From NCBI RefSeq assembly GCF_027887165.1, contig NC_077227.1, forward strand, positions 71,286,252 through 71,350,251: DNA of 64,000 nt, written 5' to 3'. The stretch's first letter is position 1, and each line of letters begins with the position of its first letter. The position numbers were made by a program, and so were the translations under genes. Shown here one piece after another: positions 47,586 to 58,515 of this stretch. Under the pieces are notes generated by a model. That model searched no databases. It was not told where the DNA came from and saw only the letters and a list, made by a program, of their open reading frames with translations. The stretch comes from Monodelphis domestica (lineage: Eukaryota; Chordata; Mammalia; Didelphimorphia; Didelphidae).

Positions 47586-47814
47586 AAATGCTTTGTTTTT
47601 CATAGAAACTAGAACTCTGAGAGATGACTTGTCCACGATTTCCCAGCTCAATGTTTGAGCTACAATGTTCTTTCTGCTATACCATGTTAGCTCTCATTAA
47701 AAGGATGATGTCACTGGGCCATGTGAGTGACCACAAAAGTTTGCCTCAATATGGAAAATAGTAGTGCTTAAAATGTACCATGAGCACACATCATCCTTAC
47801 AACTACCTGCCGAT

Positions 47815-48072
47815 TTTGCTATTGTGGAGTCATTTCAGTCATGTTTGACTCTTCCTGACCCCATTTGGGAATTTTCATGGCAGAGATACTGGAGTGGTTT
47901 GCTATTTCCTTCTCCAGCTCATTTTACAGTTGAGGAAACTGAGGCAAACAGGGTTAAGTGACTTGCCTGGAATCACACAGCTAGTAAATGTATGAGGCTG
48001 GATCTGAACTTAGGAAAGTGACTCTTCTGGATTCCAAAACCAGTGCTCTACCCACTGTACTACCTAGCTGCC
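47815..48072 (-). mobile_element. SINE1/WSINE1-type SINE, full length
   Basis: CTGACCCCATTTGGGAATTT to CTGTACTACCTAGCTGCCC; ends about 350 bases before the PR exon. Confidence 0.94.
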
Positions 48073-48426
48073 CACTGTGTGTATTTCTTGGGACTAAAAA
48101 TAACCAGATATAATTATCTTTGGTATAAGGAAAGGAAGGAGAAGGGAGAGGAATATAAAGGCCAAATTTAGGTTATATAATACAAATGATAACAATAACA
48201 GGCACAGTTACAGTTTGTACTTGAATAATTTAATTCATTTGTTTGGTCATCATTTATTAAGCACCCACTATACACAGAACATTTTTGTAATCACTGGAAG
48301 AGATATAAAAATTTCAGTTTTTTTCACTTGTAAAAATGACTTTTAACATCATCAATGAGAGCATTGCCTCTCCTTCTATGGGACATTAATCTATGCAGTT
48401 GGGTGTGCCTTTAAATCTTCTCTTAG

Positions 48427-48649
48427 GTGTGAGATGGACCTCCGCCCTCTGCCTAAGCTTCTGTGGACCAATGATAGCAAACAACTGCACCATCATTTCC
48501 CAGATGTCTTTGCTACTGTTCACACCACTCAGGATATACCAGAAGAAGCCACTTTTGGGCCATGTATGCTCCAGAACACATTTCTAGACACCATAGCATT
48601 CATTGCTCTTAAATGCTTGGACAGAAGGAATATCCACTATGTATTTAAG
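48427..48649 (+). CDS. PR-domain zinc-finger gene, first coding exon (PRDM8-like; probable ZNF488 orthologue)
   Basis: The ATG at 48434 (G at -3, G at +4) opens 72 codons ending exactly at codon boundary 48649 (phase 0), before donor GTAGGT. A pyrimidine-rich acceptor ends in AG at 48425-48426, so seven bases of 5' UTR belong to this exon. It encodes the N-terminal half of a PR/SET-like domain. DIPEEATFGPC, DTIAFIALK and the final VFK match PRDM8 (recalled as DIPENAIFGPC, DSIAFIALK, IFR), and the distance from Met to the first conserved Trp is nearly the same. PRDM8 and ZNF488 are nuclear repressors acting in neural and oligodendrocyte differentiation. Overall similarity to PRDM8 is only about half, too low for a mammalian PRDM8, so this is a paralogue. 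No symbol is given because the zinc-finger exon lies outside the window. The downstream part is at 63789. Confidence 0.88.
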
Positions 48650-48734
48650 GTAGGTTCTACTTCTCTGCCCTCTACCATGGGTATTTTTAAAAAAAAAATC
48701 ATTCTTTTTGGTAGGAGATTCTGTTTCTTCAAAT

Positions 48735-48880
48735 CTGGAGATGCTTTTGCTTTGCTACTAGTTGCGTGACTTTGGGCAAGTCATTTCTCTTCTCAATGAG
48801 AACAGTTTCTTTTTTCATGTATAAAAGTGAAGAGTGAAAAAAAGAAAGCACTAGGAAATCTATGATCCTAAGATCTTTGA
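48735..48880 (+). mobile_element. MIR fragment just after the PR exon donor
   Basis: TTGCGTGACTTTGGGCAAGT core. Confidence 0.65.
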
Positions 48881-48899
48881 GAGTTATTTCCAAGAAACA

Positions 48900-49685
48900 A
48901 GTTAATCAGAGGAAAAATGAATAAAAGATTAACTACAAAAGGTCACTTTTACATGGAATGCTTATAAACCTCTTAAGGCAATTATCCTTTTTTATGATTG
49001 TCCTTATTGTGGGCCATTTGGGCAAAGAGGAAAAAAACAACAACAAAAATGTGGTTTGGGGTGGCATTTAAAGCCATAGCAAGGACAAAATGTGATAATC
49101 TGAAGGAGTAACGGGATCCTCATAGATCTGGGAAGCCAGCATGGACTGTGGACCCAAGGATGCAAAGATGATCAATGGCATATTCTCTGGGTTTGCCAGT
49201 TACCCAGAGTCTACCCTATATACCCACTTGTGCTTCCCTGGCCCTAAAGGTACATGGATTCATATGAGATGACTTTGCTGGGGCAAGAGCTGCAGCCTAT
49301 GATCATACTAATCCAGACTGGCATGGTGTTGTAGGGGAAGGTGCTATCAGAAGACTCAGAGTCTCATCTTTAACCTTATTACTTTTAGTAATATTTTATT
49401 TATTGCTTATTTCTTTTTCTTTAATATTTACTTATTACTATTTGTACCTTTGTGACCTTGGAGAAGTCATTTTTCCTTATGGACCTCAGGTTTTTTTTTC
49501 TATGGTCCATTCAAGCTATAAATCCCATGATTCCTGGCCTTTGAGTCCAACCATTTATTTAACCAGAATTTATTGAATGTCTATATACTAGGCATGTATT
49601 TATATCTATTTATATCAACATATATGTATATAAATTTATTTTTATTATTAGTAAATTTAAATTGATGCTTATATCATATGGTATG
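48900..49685. other. Unique intronic sequence
   Basis: Nothing recognised beyond AT-rich patches. Confidence 0.35.
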
Positions 49686-49895
49686 CTGTTGTTGTTTGGT
49701 TGTTTTAGTTGTGTCTGACTCCTTGTGACACCATTTGGGGATTTCCTTGTCCAGCTCATCTGACAGATGAGGAAACTGAGGCAAATGGGGCTAAGTGACT
49801 TCCTCAGGATCACATAGTTAATAAGTGGCTGAGTCTGGATTTGAATCTTCTTGACTCTAGGCTCAGTATTCTATCCACTGTGCCACCTAGCTACC
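49686..49895 (-). mobile_element. SINE1/WSINE1-type SINE, internally shortened
   Basis: GACACCATTTGGGGATTTCC, TGAGGAAACTGAGGCAAATG, TGTGCCACCTAGCTACC. Confidence 0.92.
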
Positions 49896-49924
49896 AATAT
49901 TATATATTATAATTATAGAAATAT

Positions 49925-50460
49925 CTATTTATGTGTACCAACAGGAATGTGTATTTATTGAATACCTATATATGACCTAATATTGTTAGAAGTGAAGTGT
50001 ACAAAGACAAAAGTAAGACTAGACCTTGTCCTTGAGGAACTTCTCTTCTTCTGGCAGAATGACAAAGTAAACAGATAAAAAACATGAGCTAGTTACAAAG
50101 AAAATAGAGGTCATGTGTTTGGGTCAATGGAGGGCTCTACCAACTGAGGACATCAGGAATGATCTCATGGAGAAGGTGGCACTTGAGCTGATGGCCCTGG
50201 AAAGAAGCTAGGGTTGCTAAGAGGCTGAGGGTAGGAGAGGAGGCAAGTTGGGGTTGGAAGTGCATTTCAGGAATGAGGGACAAATCTGTACAAAGGTGTG
50301 GAGGTGGGAAAATGGAACTTCATGTATGAAGAACAGCACAGAGACCATTTTGGATGGAGTATAGAGTGCATGTAATGGAGTAATAAGTTAAAATTTTGGA
50401 AAGGCATTCTTAGTGCCAAACTGGAAGACTTTAAATGAGTTTGTATTTATACTAGAAACA
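49925..50460 (+). repeat. Ancient dispersed repeat copy
   Basis: CTTGTCCTTGAGGAACTTCT, GGCACTTGAGCTGATGGCCC, GTGCATTTCAGGAATGAGGG. Confidence 0.6.
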
Positions 50461-50531
50461 ATAAATTTTTGCCTCTTTACTACCATAATCTAACCAACTG
50501 AAGTTGGAGTAGTATATTCTCACTAGTCTGA

Positions 50532-50546
50532 GGAGAAAATAATTAT
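50532..50546. repeat. L1 target-site duplication, left copy
   Basis: GGAGAAAATAATTAT, identical to the copy at 51321-51335. Confidence 0.9.
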
Positions 50547-51320
50547 TTTTTTAAAATTTTAAACATTATTTTATTTGGTCATTTCCAAACATTATTCACT
50601 GGAAACAAAGATCATTTTCTTTTCCTCCCCGTCCCCCCTCCCACCACCTTTCCCTCTCCCATAGCCGGCGCATGATTCCACTGGTTATCACATGTGTTCT
50701 TGACTCGAACCCATTTCCTTGTTGTTGGTATTTGCATTAGAGTGTTCATTTAGAGTCTCTCCTCAGTCATATCCCCTCAACCCCTGTAGTCAAGCAGTTG
50801 CTTTTCATCGGTGTTTTTACTCCCACAGTTTATCCTCTGCTTGTGGATGGTATTTTTTAGATCCCTGCAGATTGTTCAGGGACATTGCATTGACACTAAT
50901 GGAGAAGTCCATCACCTTCAATTGTACCACAGTGTATCAGTCTCTGTGTACAATGTTTTCCTGGTTCTGCTCCTTTCGCTCTGCATCACTTCCTGGAGGT
51001 TGTTCCAGTCTCCATGGAACTTCTCCACTTTATTATTCCTTTTAGCACAATAGTATTCCATCACCAACATATACCACAATTTGTTCAGCCATTCCCCAAT
51101 TGAAGGGCATCCCCTCATTTTCCAATTTTTGGCCACCACAAAGAGCGCAGCTATGAATATTCTTGTACAAGTCTTTTTGTCCATTATCTCTTTGGGGTAT
51201 AGACCCAGCAGTGCTATGGCTGGATCAAAGGGCAGACAGTCTTTTATCACCCTTTGGGCATAGTTCCAAATTGCCCTCCAGAATGGTTGGATCAGTTCAC
51301 AACTCCACCAGCAATGAATT
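50547..51320 (-). mobile_element. 5'-truncated L1 insertion with perfect 15-bp target-site duplication
   Basis: Minus-strand L1: an open reading frame at 51250-50918 encodes the ORF2p C-terminus (PFDPAIALLGLYPKE, TCTRIFIAALFVVAKNW, CPSIGEWLNKLWY, MEYYCAKRNN), followed by the 3' UTR and an A-rich end at about 50547. GGAGAAAATAATTAT occurs at 50532-50546 and again at 51321-51335. The reverse transcriptase and endonuclease domains are missing because of 5' truncation, so it cannot move. The intact terminal frame and perfect duplication suggest it is one of the youngest insertions here. Confidence 0.92.
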
Positions 51321-51335
51321 GGAGAAAATAATTAT
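51321..51335. repeat. L1 target-site duplication, right copy
   Basis: GGAGAAAATAATTAT, directly after the truncated 5' end of the L1. Confidence 0.9.
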
Positions 51336-51399
51336 AACTGAGTTACATAGTACTTGAAAGTTTACAAAAACCTTTGTATTGTGCATTCATTTTGACAGC

Positions 51400-51725
51400 T
51401 TTGTGGGAGGTAATAGGAAGACACGAGTTCAAATCTAGCCTTAGACACTATGTGAGCCTGGACGAGTCACTTAATCTATTTCCTCATTTATAAATCAAAC
51501 GAACTAATATTTACAAAACACTTTGCAACCTTAAAGGAACATCTATGTATTTTCCCTTATTACTATCTTATCTTCTTAGCAACCTTGTGAGGTAGAGCAT
51601 ACAAGTGTTAAGATACCCATTTTACAGTTGAGGAAACTGAGGTTCAGAGTTTCAAAGATTTGCTAGTAGCTTTATGTTTTAAAGGCAGGAAATCAAGCCT
51701 AGAGCCCTCCTGCCACTCCATTATC
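51400..51725. mobile_element. Two MIR fragments, plus then minus
   Basis: 51405-51545 plus (ACGAGTTCAAATCTAGCCTT) and 51560-51725 minus (CATTTTACAGTTGAGGAAAC). Confidence 0.6.
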
Positions 51726-51729
51726 TAGC

Positions 51730-52545
51730 TTCTCAAGGCAGCAACAAGAATAAGAATCCACGACTTAATTGCTGAATGCAAACTCATCATCATTTCCCTT
51801 AATTTTCAGCCAAGTGCCTGAGACAGGCTTACTATTCAGTCATCTCTGTATTCTTTCAACACTTGGCTAAATGTCGAGGTCCATGTATGCACACAACTCG
51901 ATTGCTGGACTTCACAGACTCATGGGTCACCTTTGAAGGAAACTAATTAGCTTGACATTTCAGAGAATATCTCCCTAGATCTCTTCCCGAAACTCCATGC
52001 TTTAAGGGCATTTCAGAGACCTTTGGAGAGTTCAGCCAAAATAGCCTTAATCTCCAGCTCATTAGCACAGGTCCACCAGTGGAGACGCTTGCACTGCTTC
52101 CTTTATGTGGCCAACATCATGGTGACCCCAGAAAAATCACGTGAGAGCTTTGATTTGGCCACACCACGTGAACGTCTCTTTTTGGACAAGCTTAGATCAT
52201 TTAAAACATGTCTTACTGGCATGTGTGGGTACTCTTAGTCATCTGTATGGCTAACTTTTCTTTTGGCAGAAGTGAAGAAGGACAGAATCTCTCTTAGGGA
52301 AGGCTAAAGAAATTGACATAGATGAAACTATTGAGGACTCTTGTAGATTTTGAGTATTAGCAGGCATTTCTTCAGAACATGATGATATTATTACATTAAT
52401 ATCTCATTTATCCAGAAGTGATTTATTTTAGCACTCCTGGCTGTCCTGGACACAATGAGAACCAGGAAGAAAGAAAAAATAGTGACTGTATTGATAAATC
52501 AAATGCCACCAGGCCCATGCACTAAAGCCCCTTAATCTTTACTCA
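51730..52545. other. Unique intronic sequence
   Basis: No repeat recognised. 52023-52238 is open on the plus strand but has no known similarity. Confidence 0.35.
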
Positions 52546-52550
52546 TTGGA

Positions 52551-52742
52551 AAATTGTGCAGCGCAATGGAAAGGGTCTTGGATTTGGAATCCGAGGACCA
52601 GGGTTCAAATCTCAGTTTTGCCACATGAATGACAATGGATATGCAATTTTATCTCTTTTGGCCAAAGTTTTTCTCATCTGCAAAATGAGGGGATTGGACT
52701 AGATTTTCCTCAGAGGTCCCTCCTAGCTCTGGATCTGTGCTT
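52551..52742 (+). mobile_element. MIR3-type CORE-SINE, full length
   Basis: CCAGGGTTCAAATCTCAGTT, CTCATCTGCAAAATGAGGGG, GGTCCCTCCTAGCTCTGGAT. Confidence 0.78.
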
Positions 52743-52924
52743 ATATGTTCCCTAAAGCCTTTTCCTTGGTTTCTATGGTTTCCATGGTTCTATGAACCAT
52801 GAAGGCTGAGCAGTCTGAGGATAATTTAGAATAAAGCTGTCTCTAAGGCACTGAAGGATAGTATGATAATGGATGTACATAGAATAATGGTGATTGTAAG
52901 GTTTCAAGCAAAGGCTGCAAGAAC

Positions 52925-53320
52925 ACAGACTCGGGCAGGAAGAGACCTCTGAAGTCACCTATTTCAAGCTGCCCTGATATATGAATCCCATTTTTAGTGA
53001 CCCTGACAGGTGGACATTTGGCCTTTGTTTGGAGATATCCAATGATGAGGAGCTCAGCACTTCCTGAATTGGTCCACTTTTCCTGGTTCTCAGTGTTAAG
53101 AAGTTGAGCAGAAAGTTAACTGATGTTCAACTGGAATCTACTTCTGGACAGCCTTCATTTATTATTTCTACTTCAGTCCTCAGGTTCTAATAAGAGCAAG
53201 TTTCATCCCTCTTTCATAAGCTAGTCCTTCACCTTGATACTATCTTCTGTGGCTCTCTCCTTCCCCAGCGGAACGTTCCTGCCCCTTCAACAGTCCTTAT
53301 AAAGATTGGCCTTTTGCCAT
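52925..53320 (-). mobile_element. CR1/L3-type LINE 3' fragment
   Basis: Reads like the reverse complement of a CR1 end: AAGAGACCTCTGAAGTCACC, GATATCCAATGATGAGGAGC, CAACTGGAATCTACTTCTGG. Confidence 0.65.
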
Positions 53321-53324
53321 CCTG

Positions 53325-53455
53325 ATTGAGTTTCTTTATCTGTAAAATAGGATAATAATGGCTTCTACTTCATAGAAGTATTGTGAAGACCAAAGGAGAT
53401 AACATTACAGTGCTTTGCAAACCTTATTGTGCTATGTAAATGAAAGTTGTTATTA
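53325..53455 (+). mobile_element. MIR 3' fragment
   Basis: TTTATCTGTAAAATAGGATA and TGCTATGTAAATGAAAGTTG. Confidence 0.65.
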
Positions 53456-53493
53456 TTTCTACTCTTTTGTTATCATCATCACCCTTCTCTGAA

Positions 53494-53745
53494 TGGAGCA
53501 GCTGGGTGGCATAATAAATAGATCACTGGGCTTAGAGTCAGAAATATATGCATAAATCCAGGGTTAGACATCAATTCCATGCCATTGGGCAATTCATAAT
53601 CTCCATTTGCCTTGATTTCTTTGTCTCTAAAATGGGGGTAATAATAATAATAATAATTCCCAGGGTTGTGAGAATCAAAGGAGTAAAGTACTTAGCATGG
53701 TTCCCGGAACAGAGCAGTCCCTCTATAAATGTTAGCTATGCTTAT
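53494..53745 (+). mobile_element. MIR (Ther-1)/SINE1-type element
   Basis: GGAGCAGCTGGGTGGCATAA head, (AAT)n at 53638-53656, and MIR end CTATAAATGTTAGCTATGCT. Confidence 0.78.
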
Positions 53746-54025
53746 TATGTATTCTTGTTAGGCCATGATCTTCCTAAAATGTGGTATCTAGAACTGGAAG
53801 CATTCCTTCATATGTGTTTTGATCAGGGCTAAGTAGAGCGTTGGAGGGCCACTTCTTTAGACCAGCATTGGCCTCTGTTTGTTCCCTCCCATCCCCCTGC
53901 TTCTCCTCTCCTCTATCCCCATATTGGTCTCTCTTTGTCTCTCCCTTCTCTTTCCCTTTCTATCTCTCTTCCCCACTGACTCTGTGTCTCTGTCTCCTTG
54001 TGTTTTTCAGTCTCTGTCCTTCGTT

Positions 54026-54328
54026 GGAGACTAGGTCTCCCTGTCTTTCCCAGCCTGGGAATGCAGTGACCACTCATAGGTCCAATTCCACTGCTAATTG
54101 GCATTTATGTTTTGACCTGCTCTGTTGCTGACCTGGACCACTTTGCTCCATCTTCAGTTGCTGATGGCTGCCTGTTCCCAGGGGTTCACTATCTTGGTGC
54201 TAGACTTTGAGTAGGCACTCGATCAAGTTTTAATACTGATGAAACTTGGGGCTGTCAAGCTCAAGTGATCCATCTATTTCAGTTTCTCTCTTAGCAGGGA
54301 TTACAGGGGTTCACCACCATTTCCAGGC
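54026..54328 (-). pseudogene. 7SL (SRP) RNA retro-pseudogene, near full length
   Basis: The reverse complement follows 7SL RNA from end to end. At 54301-54328 and just before it are counterparts of the 5' Alu domain (GGGATTACAGG.G..CACCACC, then CTCAAGTGATCC on the plus strand). The middle holds the S-domain segment GTTTTGACCTGCTCTG..GCTGACCTGG (54108-54137), which Alu-like SINEs lack. At 54026-54073 the 3' Alu-domain arm appears as GGTCTCCCTGTC..CCCAGCCTGGGAATGCAGTG. Because the S domain is present, this is a copy of the RNA gene itself. Many scattered substitutions and some length change mean it is old and very probably inactive. No clear A tail or target duplication was made out. Confidence 0.85.
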
Positions 54329-54514
54329 TTTATGTCTTTCTTAATGCAGATGTTGTTTATTTGCTTGCTATATCACGCTATGGAGTTATATTGACTTTGT
54401 GGTCATCTAAAACTACCAGATTCCTCACCCTCCTCTCTCCCCAGGATTTGCAGAAATTGCTGACTTTTACATATCTCTATTAAGGATTGCAAAACACAAT
54501 ATACGTGATCAATT

Positions 54515-54672
54515 TCAGTTCTCATAGTTGACTGTTATTATTCCCATTTTACAGTTGAAGAAACTGAGGTTCATAGAGCTTAGGTGACTTGTCTATCTGT
54601 AGGGTCAGAGGTAGAATTTGAACCCATGCTCACCTAATTCCAAGGCTAGCATCATGTTCAAACTCTAGGACT
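54515..54672 (-). mobile_element. MIR fragment
   Basis: CCCATTTTACAGTTGAAGAA and TAGAATTTGAACCCATGCTC. Confidence 0.7.
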
Positions 54673-54889
54673 AGGTACTCTTCATTCATCTTATATTTGT
54701 GCAGCTGATTTCCTGAAGTAAAAAAAAAGTTTGAGTTTACATTTATCTCTCTTAAATTTCATCAATTTTTTTAGATTCAATCTATCAGTCTAACTCATTG
54801 AACATGAATATGGACTCGGTCATCCAGCATGTTAGCTAACCCTTTTAAATTGATGTTACTGTCTAAATTTGGTAACCAATCAACCATGA

Positions 54890-55035
54890 CATAGGTACCC
54901 TTTCATTTAGACAAATACTTATTATCTTACATGCAGGGCACTGTGCTAGGTAGGCATTGGGGATATCGTATAAAGATAAAAACCATAATCTCTACCCCCT
55001 AGGAGTTTATAGTCTACTAGGGTGGGGCAGTGGGT
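54890..55035 (+). repeat. Ancient dispersed repeat, 5' part
   Basis: GGGCACTGTGCTAGGTAGGC, CTAGGAGTTTATAGTCTACT. Confidence 0.65.
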
Positions 55036-55387
55036 TAGGGATGTAGTAGAATACAATGTCTTCAAAGGTAATTCTATTACGAGGTAATCCAACTAGAGAG
55101 AGAGTGCTGGGAATCATACTAAGGAATCATAAAAATAACGAACAGTATAGGCATTAGCATAAATCACTGGAGTGTTTCACTAGTGACCTATGAGTTGGTA
55201 TCAACCCAATGATGACCACACCTTGGATCTGGTCATTGACTAAGTTCCCATTTTACCTAACAGTTTCCTCATCCAGCCCACATCGACCACAAGGTTAGCA
55301 TGGGAGACAGTGACCTGTTTGCTGAAACCTAGGTATACCATGTTTGTGCCAGCTTCTTGATCTACCCTTTTATTAACCCTGTGAAAG

Positions 55388-55634
55388 ATTAATTGATATT
55401 TATATAGCACTTTATGGTTTACAAAGCACATTATAAGCAGTTTTTCATTTGATCTTCCTCACAATCTTATAAAGCAGGTGTTGATAGTAATCCCATTTTA
55501 CAAATGAGGAAAATGAAATGGAGAGACTATGTTACTTCTGCAGGGTCACACAGCTAAATAGATGAAACAGGATTTGAGAATGAGTCTTCCCAACTCTGAG
55601 TCCAGTATTCTGCCCATCATACAACACTGCCTCT
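55388..55634 (-). mobile_element. MIR (Ther-1), full length
   Basis: TATATAGCACTTTATGGTTT, CCATTTTACAAATGAGGAAA, CAGGGTCACACAGCTAAATA, CATCATACAACACTGCCTC. Confidence 0.82.
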
Positions 55635-55719
55635 CATAAAAATGAACTTAGTTTTTAAAAAAGTTCATTTGGCAACATATACAAAGCTATGACTCCATAG
55701 TTTCTCACATTTTTGCTTC

Positions 55720-56665
55720 TGTTAGATTTTAAATAGTTTTGGGGTTTAAATTGTTGTAGATAAGAGAGTGGGAGCCATAAACTGAGATAATTAAAATGTT
55801 TGGGAGCAAGGGAGATATATATAACAATTATGACCACTGAAATATGTTTTCTACTGTGTCTTGGTTTTATATAAATATAAGATGGTCGCCAGGGAATATA
55901 TTCCCAATTTATGAATATGCCCAAGCCAACTGGGTTTTATAGAGAAATTTAATTTATAATACACTGATTAATCAATAGAAAAAGAGAGAAAGTAAGAAAG
56001 GAATAAGAATGAATAAATCAGTCAGTTGGTTTTATCACTCACCCAAGATCTCTCTAGGTAAGGCTTCTCATGCCAACCTCAGGATCCACCTTCAAGAGAG
56101 CCTCCTTTCAAGAAAAATTTCCAGAGAATTCTCCTCCTGACTCCTCCTGAGTTCTCCTTCCACAGCCTCCTTCAAGACCTCTCCAGGAGCTCTCCCTCCA
56201 GGACTTCTCTCCTCTCAGACCTCCTCTGTGCCAATGGTGGCTCTAGCTTAACCCAGGACTGCCCCTTTGCACATGTCTGTTGAAGGTCATATTCTCAAAT
56301 AATTAAATCTTGATCTTTGCTGCAGCCCTTCCTAAATCCTGTTATTCTGAGTAGGGTGGAGATTGTAGTTTCCAAGACCTGGTTCTGTCATTCCAAGTAT
56401 CTCTATTGTATCAATTATAAAATCAATCATGACTCAAAGAACTTCCTGTTCTATGCTTAAGCATAGGTCAAAGCCCTTTCCATTGTTTAGCAAAAGGTTT
56501 CTGTCCTAAAGTAGTCTTAAGTAGGGAGGAGAAGGATCCTCCCATGCCAAGGAGTTTCATATTCCAATAGAGTTCTTACTATCAGTAGAAAATTTTTTCA
56601 AGTATGAAATTTCCCAATGGGGAAATTTCCAACATTCATAAGTCTAAGAAATTTTAAGGTTTACA
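55720..56665. mobile_element. Solo LTR of an endogenous retrovirus-like element (copy 2)
   Basis: 946 bases beginning TG and ending CA, flanked by a 4-bp direct repeat CTTC (55716-55719 and 56666-56669). No internal retroviral region is present, so it is a recombined or lone LTR, a fossil. It shares its whole layout with copy 1 at 43.9-46.0 kb. It is inserted into an older L1 fragment and is therefore younger than that L1. Confidence 0.82.
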
Positions 56666-56669
56666 CTTC

Positions 56670-56960
56670 TCTCTGAATTCCTCCTAATTGGCATTTCTTA
56701 GAGCACAATAATATTCCATAGCATTGACATACCACAGTTTGTTCAGGCATGTCCCAATGTTTCCAGTTCTTGGTAGCCATAAAAAGTGTAGCTATGAATA
56801 TGTTGGACATTTTCTTTTTGTATTTGGCCTCTTTAGGTTATATGCCCAGTGTTGAGATCATTGGTTGTGAATAGCTGAATGATACTCATTGAATAACATT
56901 GAATTACTAATCAGAATGGTTGAACCAATCCACAGGTTAAAACTAGCACAGAGAACATTC
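56670..56960 (-). mobile_element. Older L1 ORF2 3' fragment
   Basis: Parallels the young L1 at about 50980-51310 (AGCACAATAATATTCCAT, CCACAGTTTGTTCAG, AGCTATGAATAT, CAGAATGGTTG) but is much more diverged. It is interrupted at its left end by the LTR at 55720-56665. About 50 bases of likely L1 continue on the far side (about 55670-55719). Confidence 0.75.
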
Positions 56961-57029
56961 AAGAAAATATCTGAACAGTAATATGATCTGTAGACCTAAT
57001 CCACCCTCAGAACAATCTAATACATACTT

Positions 57030-57238
57030 TGTTGTTCAATTGTGTCTGACTCTTTGTGACCCATTTGAAGTTTTCTTGTCAGAGACACTAGGGTGGTTTA
57101 CCCTTTCCTTTTTCTATTTATTTTACAGATGAGGAAACTGAGGCAAACTGTGTTAAGTGAGTAGCTTAAGGTCACACAGCTAGTAAGTGTATGAGGCCAA
57201 ATTTGAATGTAACTCTCCCTGATTTACTGACTCTAAGA
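57030..57238 (-). mobile_element. SINE1/WSINE1-type SINE
   Basis: TTCAATTGTGTCTGACTCTT to CACACAGCTAGTAAGTGTAT; the head end is lost. Confidence 0.9.
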
Positions 57239-57239
57239 T

Positions 57240-57540
57240 TAAAGTGATTACTTATATACATAACATGTACGAAAATAAATTTGTTATAATTTATAATAAC
57301 AGAATACAACCAGTTCAATTTCTTCTCTTAAGTGAAAAGGGAATACCTATTTAACTTTTATAAGACTTTTGTATTGTCTTTATTGTTTTATATCCCATTA
57401 TTATAAAATCAAAGATTAACTAGTTATATATGTATATATGGTTGATTTTATTTAATATGTATTATTTCTATTAATTTACATAAAATGTATAAATTCAATT
57501 AATCTGTACAGAATTAATATAGAATATATTTTCACAAAGT
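57240..57540. other. AT-rich intronic sequence
   Basis: Nothing recognised; TATATATGTATATATG patch near 57425. Confidence 0.4.
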
Positions 57541-57960
57541 CACAGAATCACAAAATTTCAGAGTTGGAAGACAATTCAGAGGTGGCTGCCTTAGTAGTTC
57601 TTAACAAGGACTTGTCCCTTCCTCTTCTAATCATTTTTAAATGACTTCCTTCTTGATGGCACTTTTGAACACATTTCATCACTCCTTGGAGTATAAGAAG
57701 CTGCTTCCTCTTCCAGGATTCATATCTCCTCTCTATGAGAAGATACTCGTATTAATTTCACATGCTCAGTGGTCCTTCTATCCTTCCTTTCCAGTTCTGA
57801 ACTGTTTTCTATCATCCAGACTTCCAACACAGGTTAGAATTTCCTTTTGCTTTTTTTCAATTCTTTTCTTTTTGAAGTACTACTTTCATTCTGCCCAGGA
57901 CTACTGTGTTCTCTCTGATAGGCTGGAAAGAAGAAAAAGGGTTCCTTTAGCCTTATTAGG
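57541..57960 (-). mobile_element. Possible CR1/L3-type LINE fragment
   Basis: AATCACAAAATTTCAGAGTT followed by loosely CR1-like sequence; weakly supported. Confidence 0.4.
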
Positions 57961-58394
57961 TTACCATTGATTGGAAACTCGATTTGTGATTTGTACGTAC
58001 AAGGCTATCTTTTAGCTGTCACTGGCAGGAACCCCAATACAGCAAACCCTTTACAGGTCCCTGCAAAATTCCTCTTCACTCCATATTTTCTGCAAAGGGG
58101 ATATATGCTTTCTTTGTCCTTTTTTTGTTTTTGTTTGTTCTTTTGTCTGACTGTTCTGGCACACTGTCTGTTTGCCCGTGCCTTTTGGTTACCCTGAGCA
58201 CTCAGGTACTCCTGCTCACTATTCTCTGTTTATGAAGGGAAGGAAAAATGTAACATAATTTAGGAAGGAAAAAATTCTACCAAATGATCAAAGTAATAAT
58301 TTATATAGTGCTTAATTTTGTATAATTGAAAAATGTGGAACTCTTTATTCCTAGTTGGTGATGGATATGCAAGGTGATTATAGAATTATCATAA
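57961..58394. other. Unique intronic sequence
   Basis: Nothing recognised. Confidence 0.35.
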
Positions 58395-58515
58395 CTTATT
58401 ATATAAATATGCATTTATATAATATATAATATAATAAATACATCATGAACAAATATAAATATAATATATAAATATATATAAACATATATATATATATAAA
58501 TATTATATAAATTAT
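58395..58515. repeat. AT-rich (TATA)n region
   Basis: Almost only A and T with TATA/TAAATA periodicity. Confidence 0.9.

Noticed and set aside
52023-52238. Possible additional exon of the PR gene
   Set aside because: The 71-codon frame has no similarity to PRDM proteins, and the flanking exons already join into a complete domain.
53841-54131. 96-codon plus-strand open frame
   Set aside because: Overlaps a pyrimidine-rich patch and the antisense of the 7SL copy.
54026-54328. Alu-like SINE on the minus strand
   Set aside because: The S domain of 7SL is present, which Alu and B1 lack, and Alu does not occur in marsupials.
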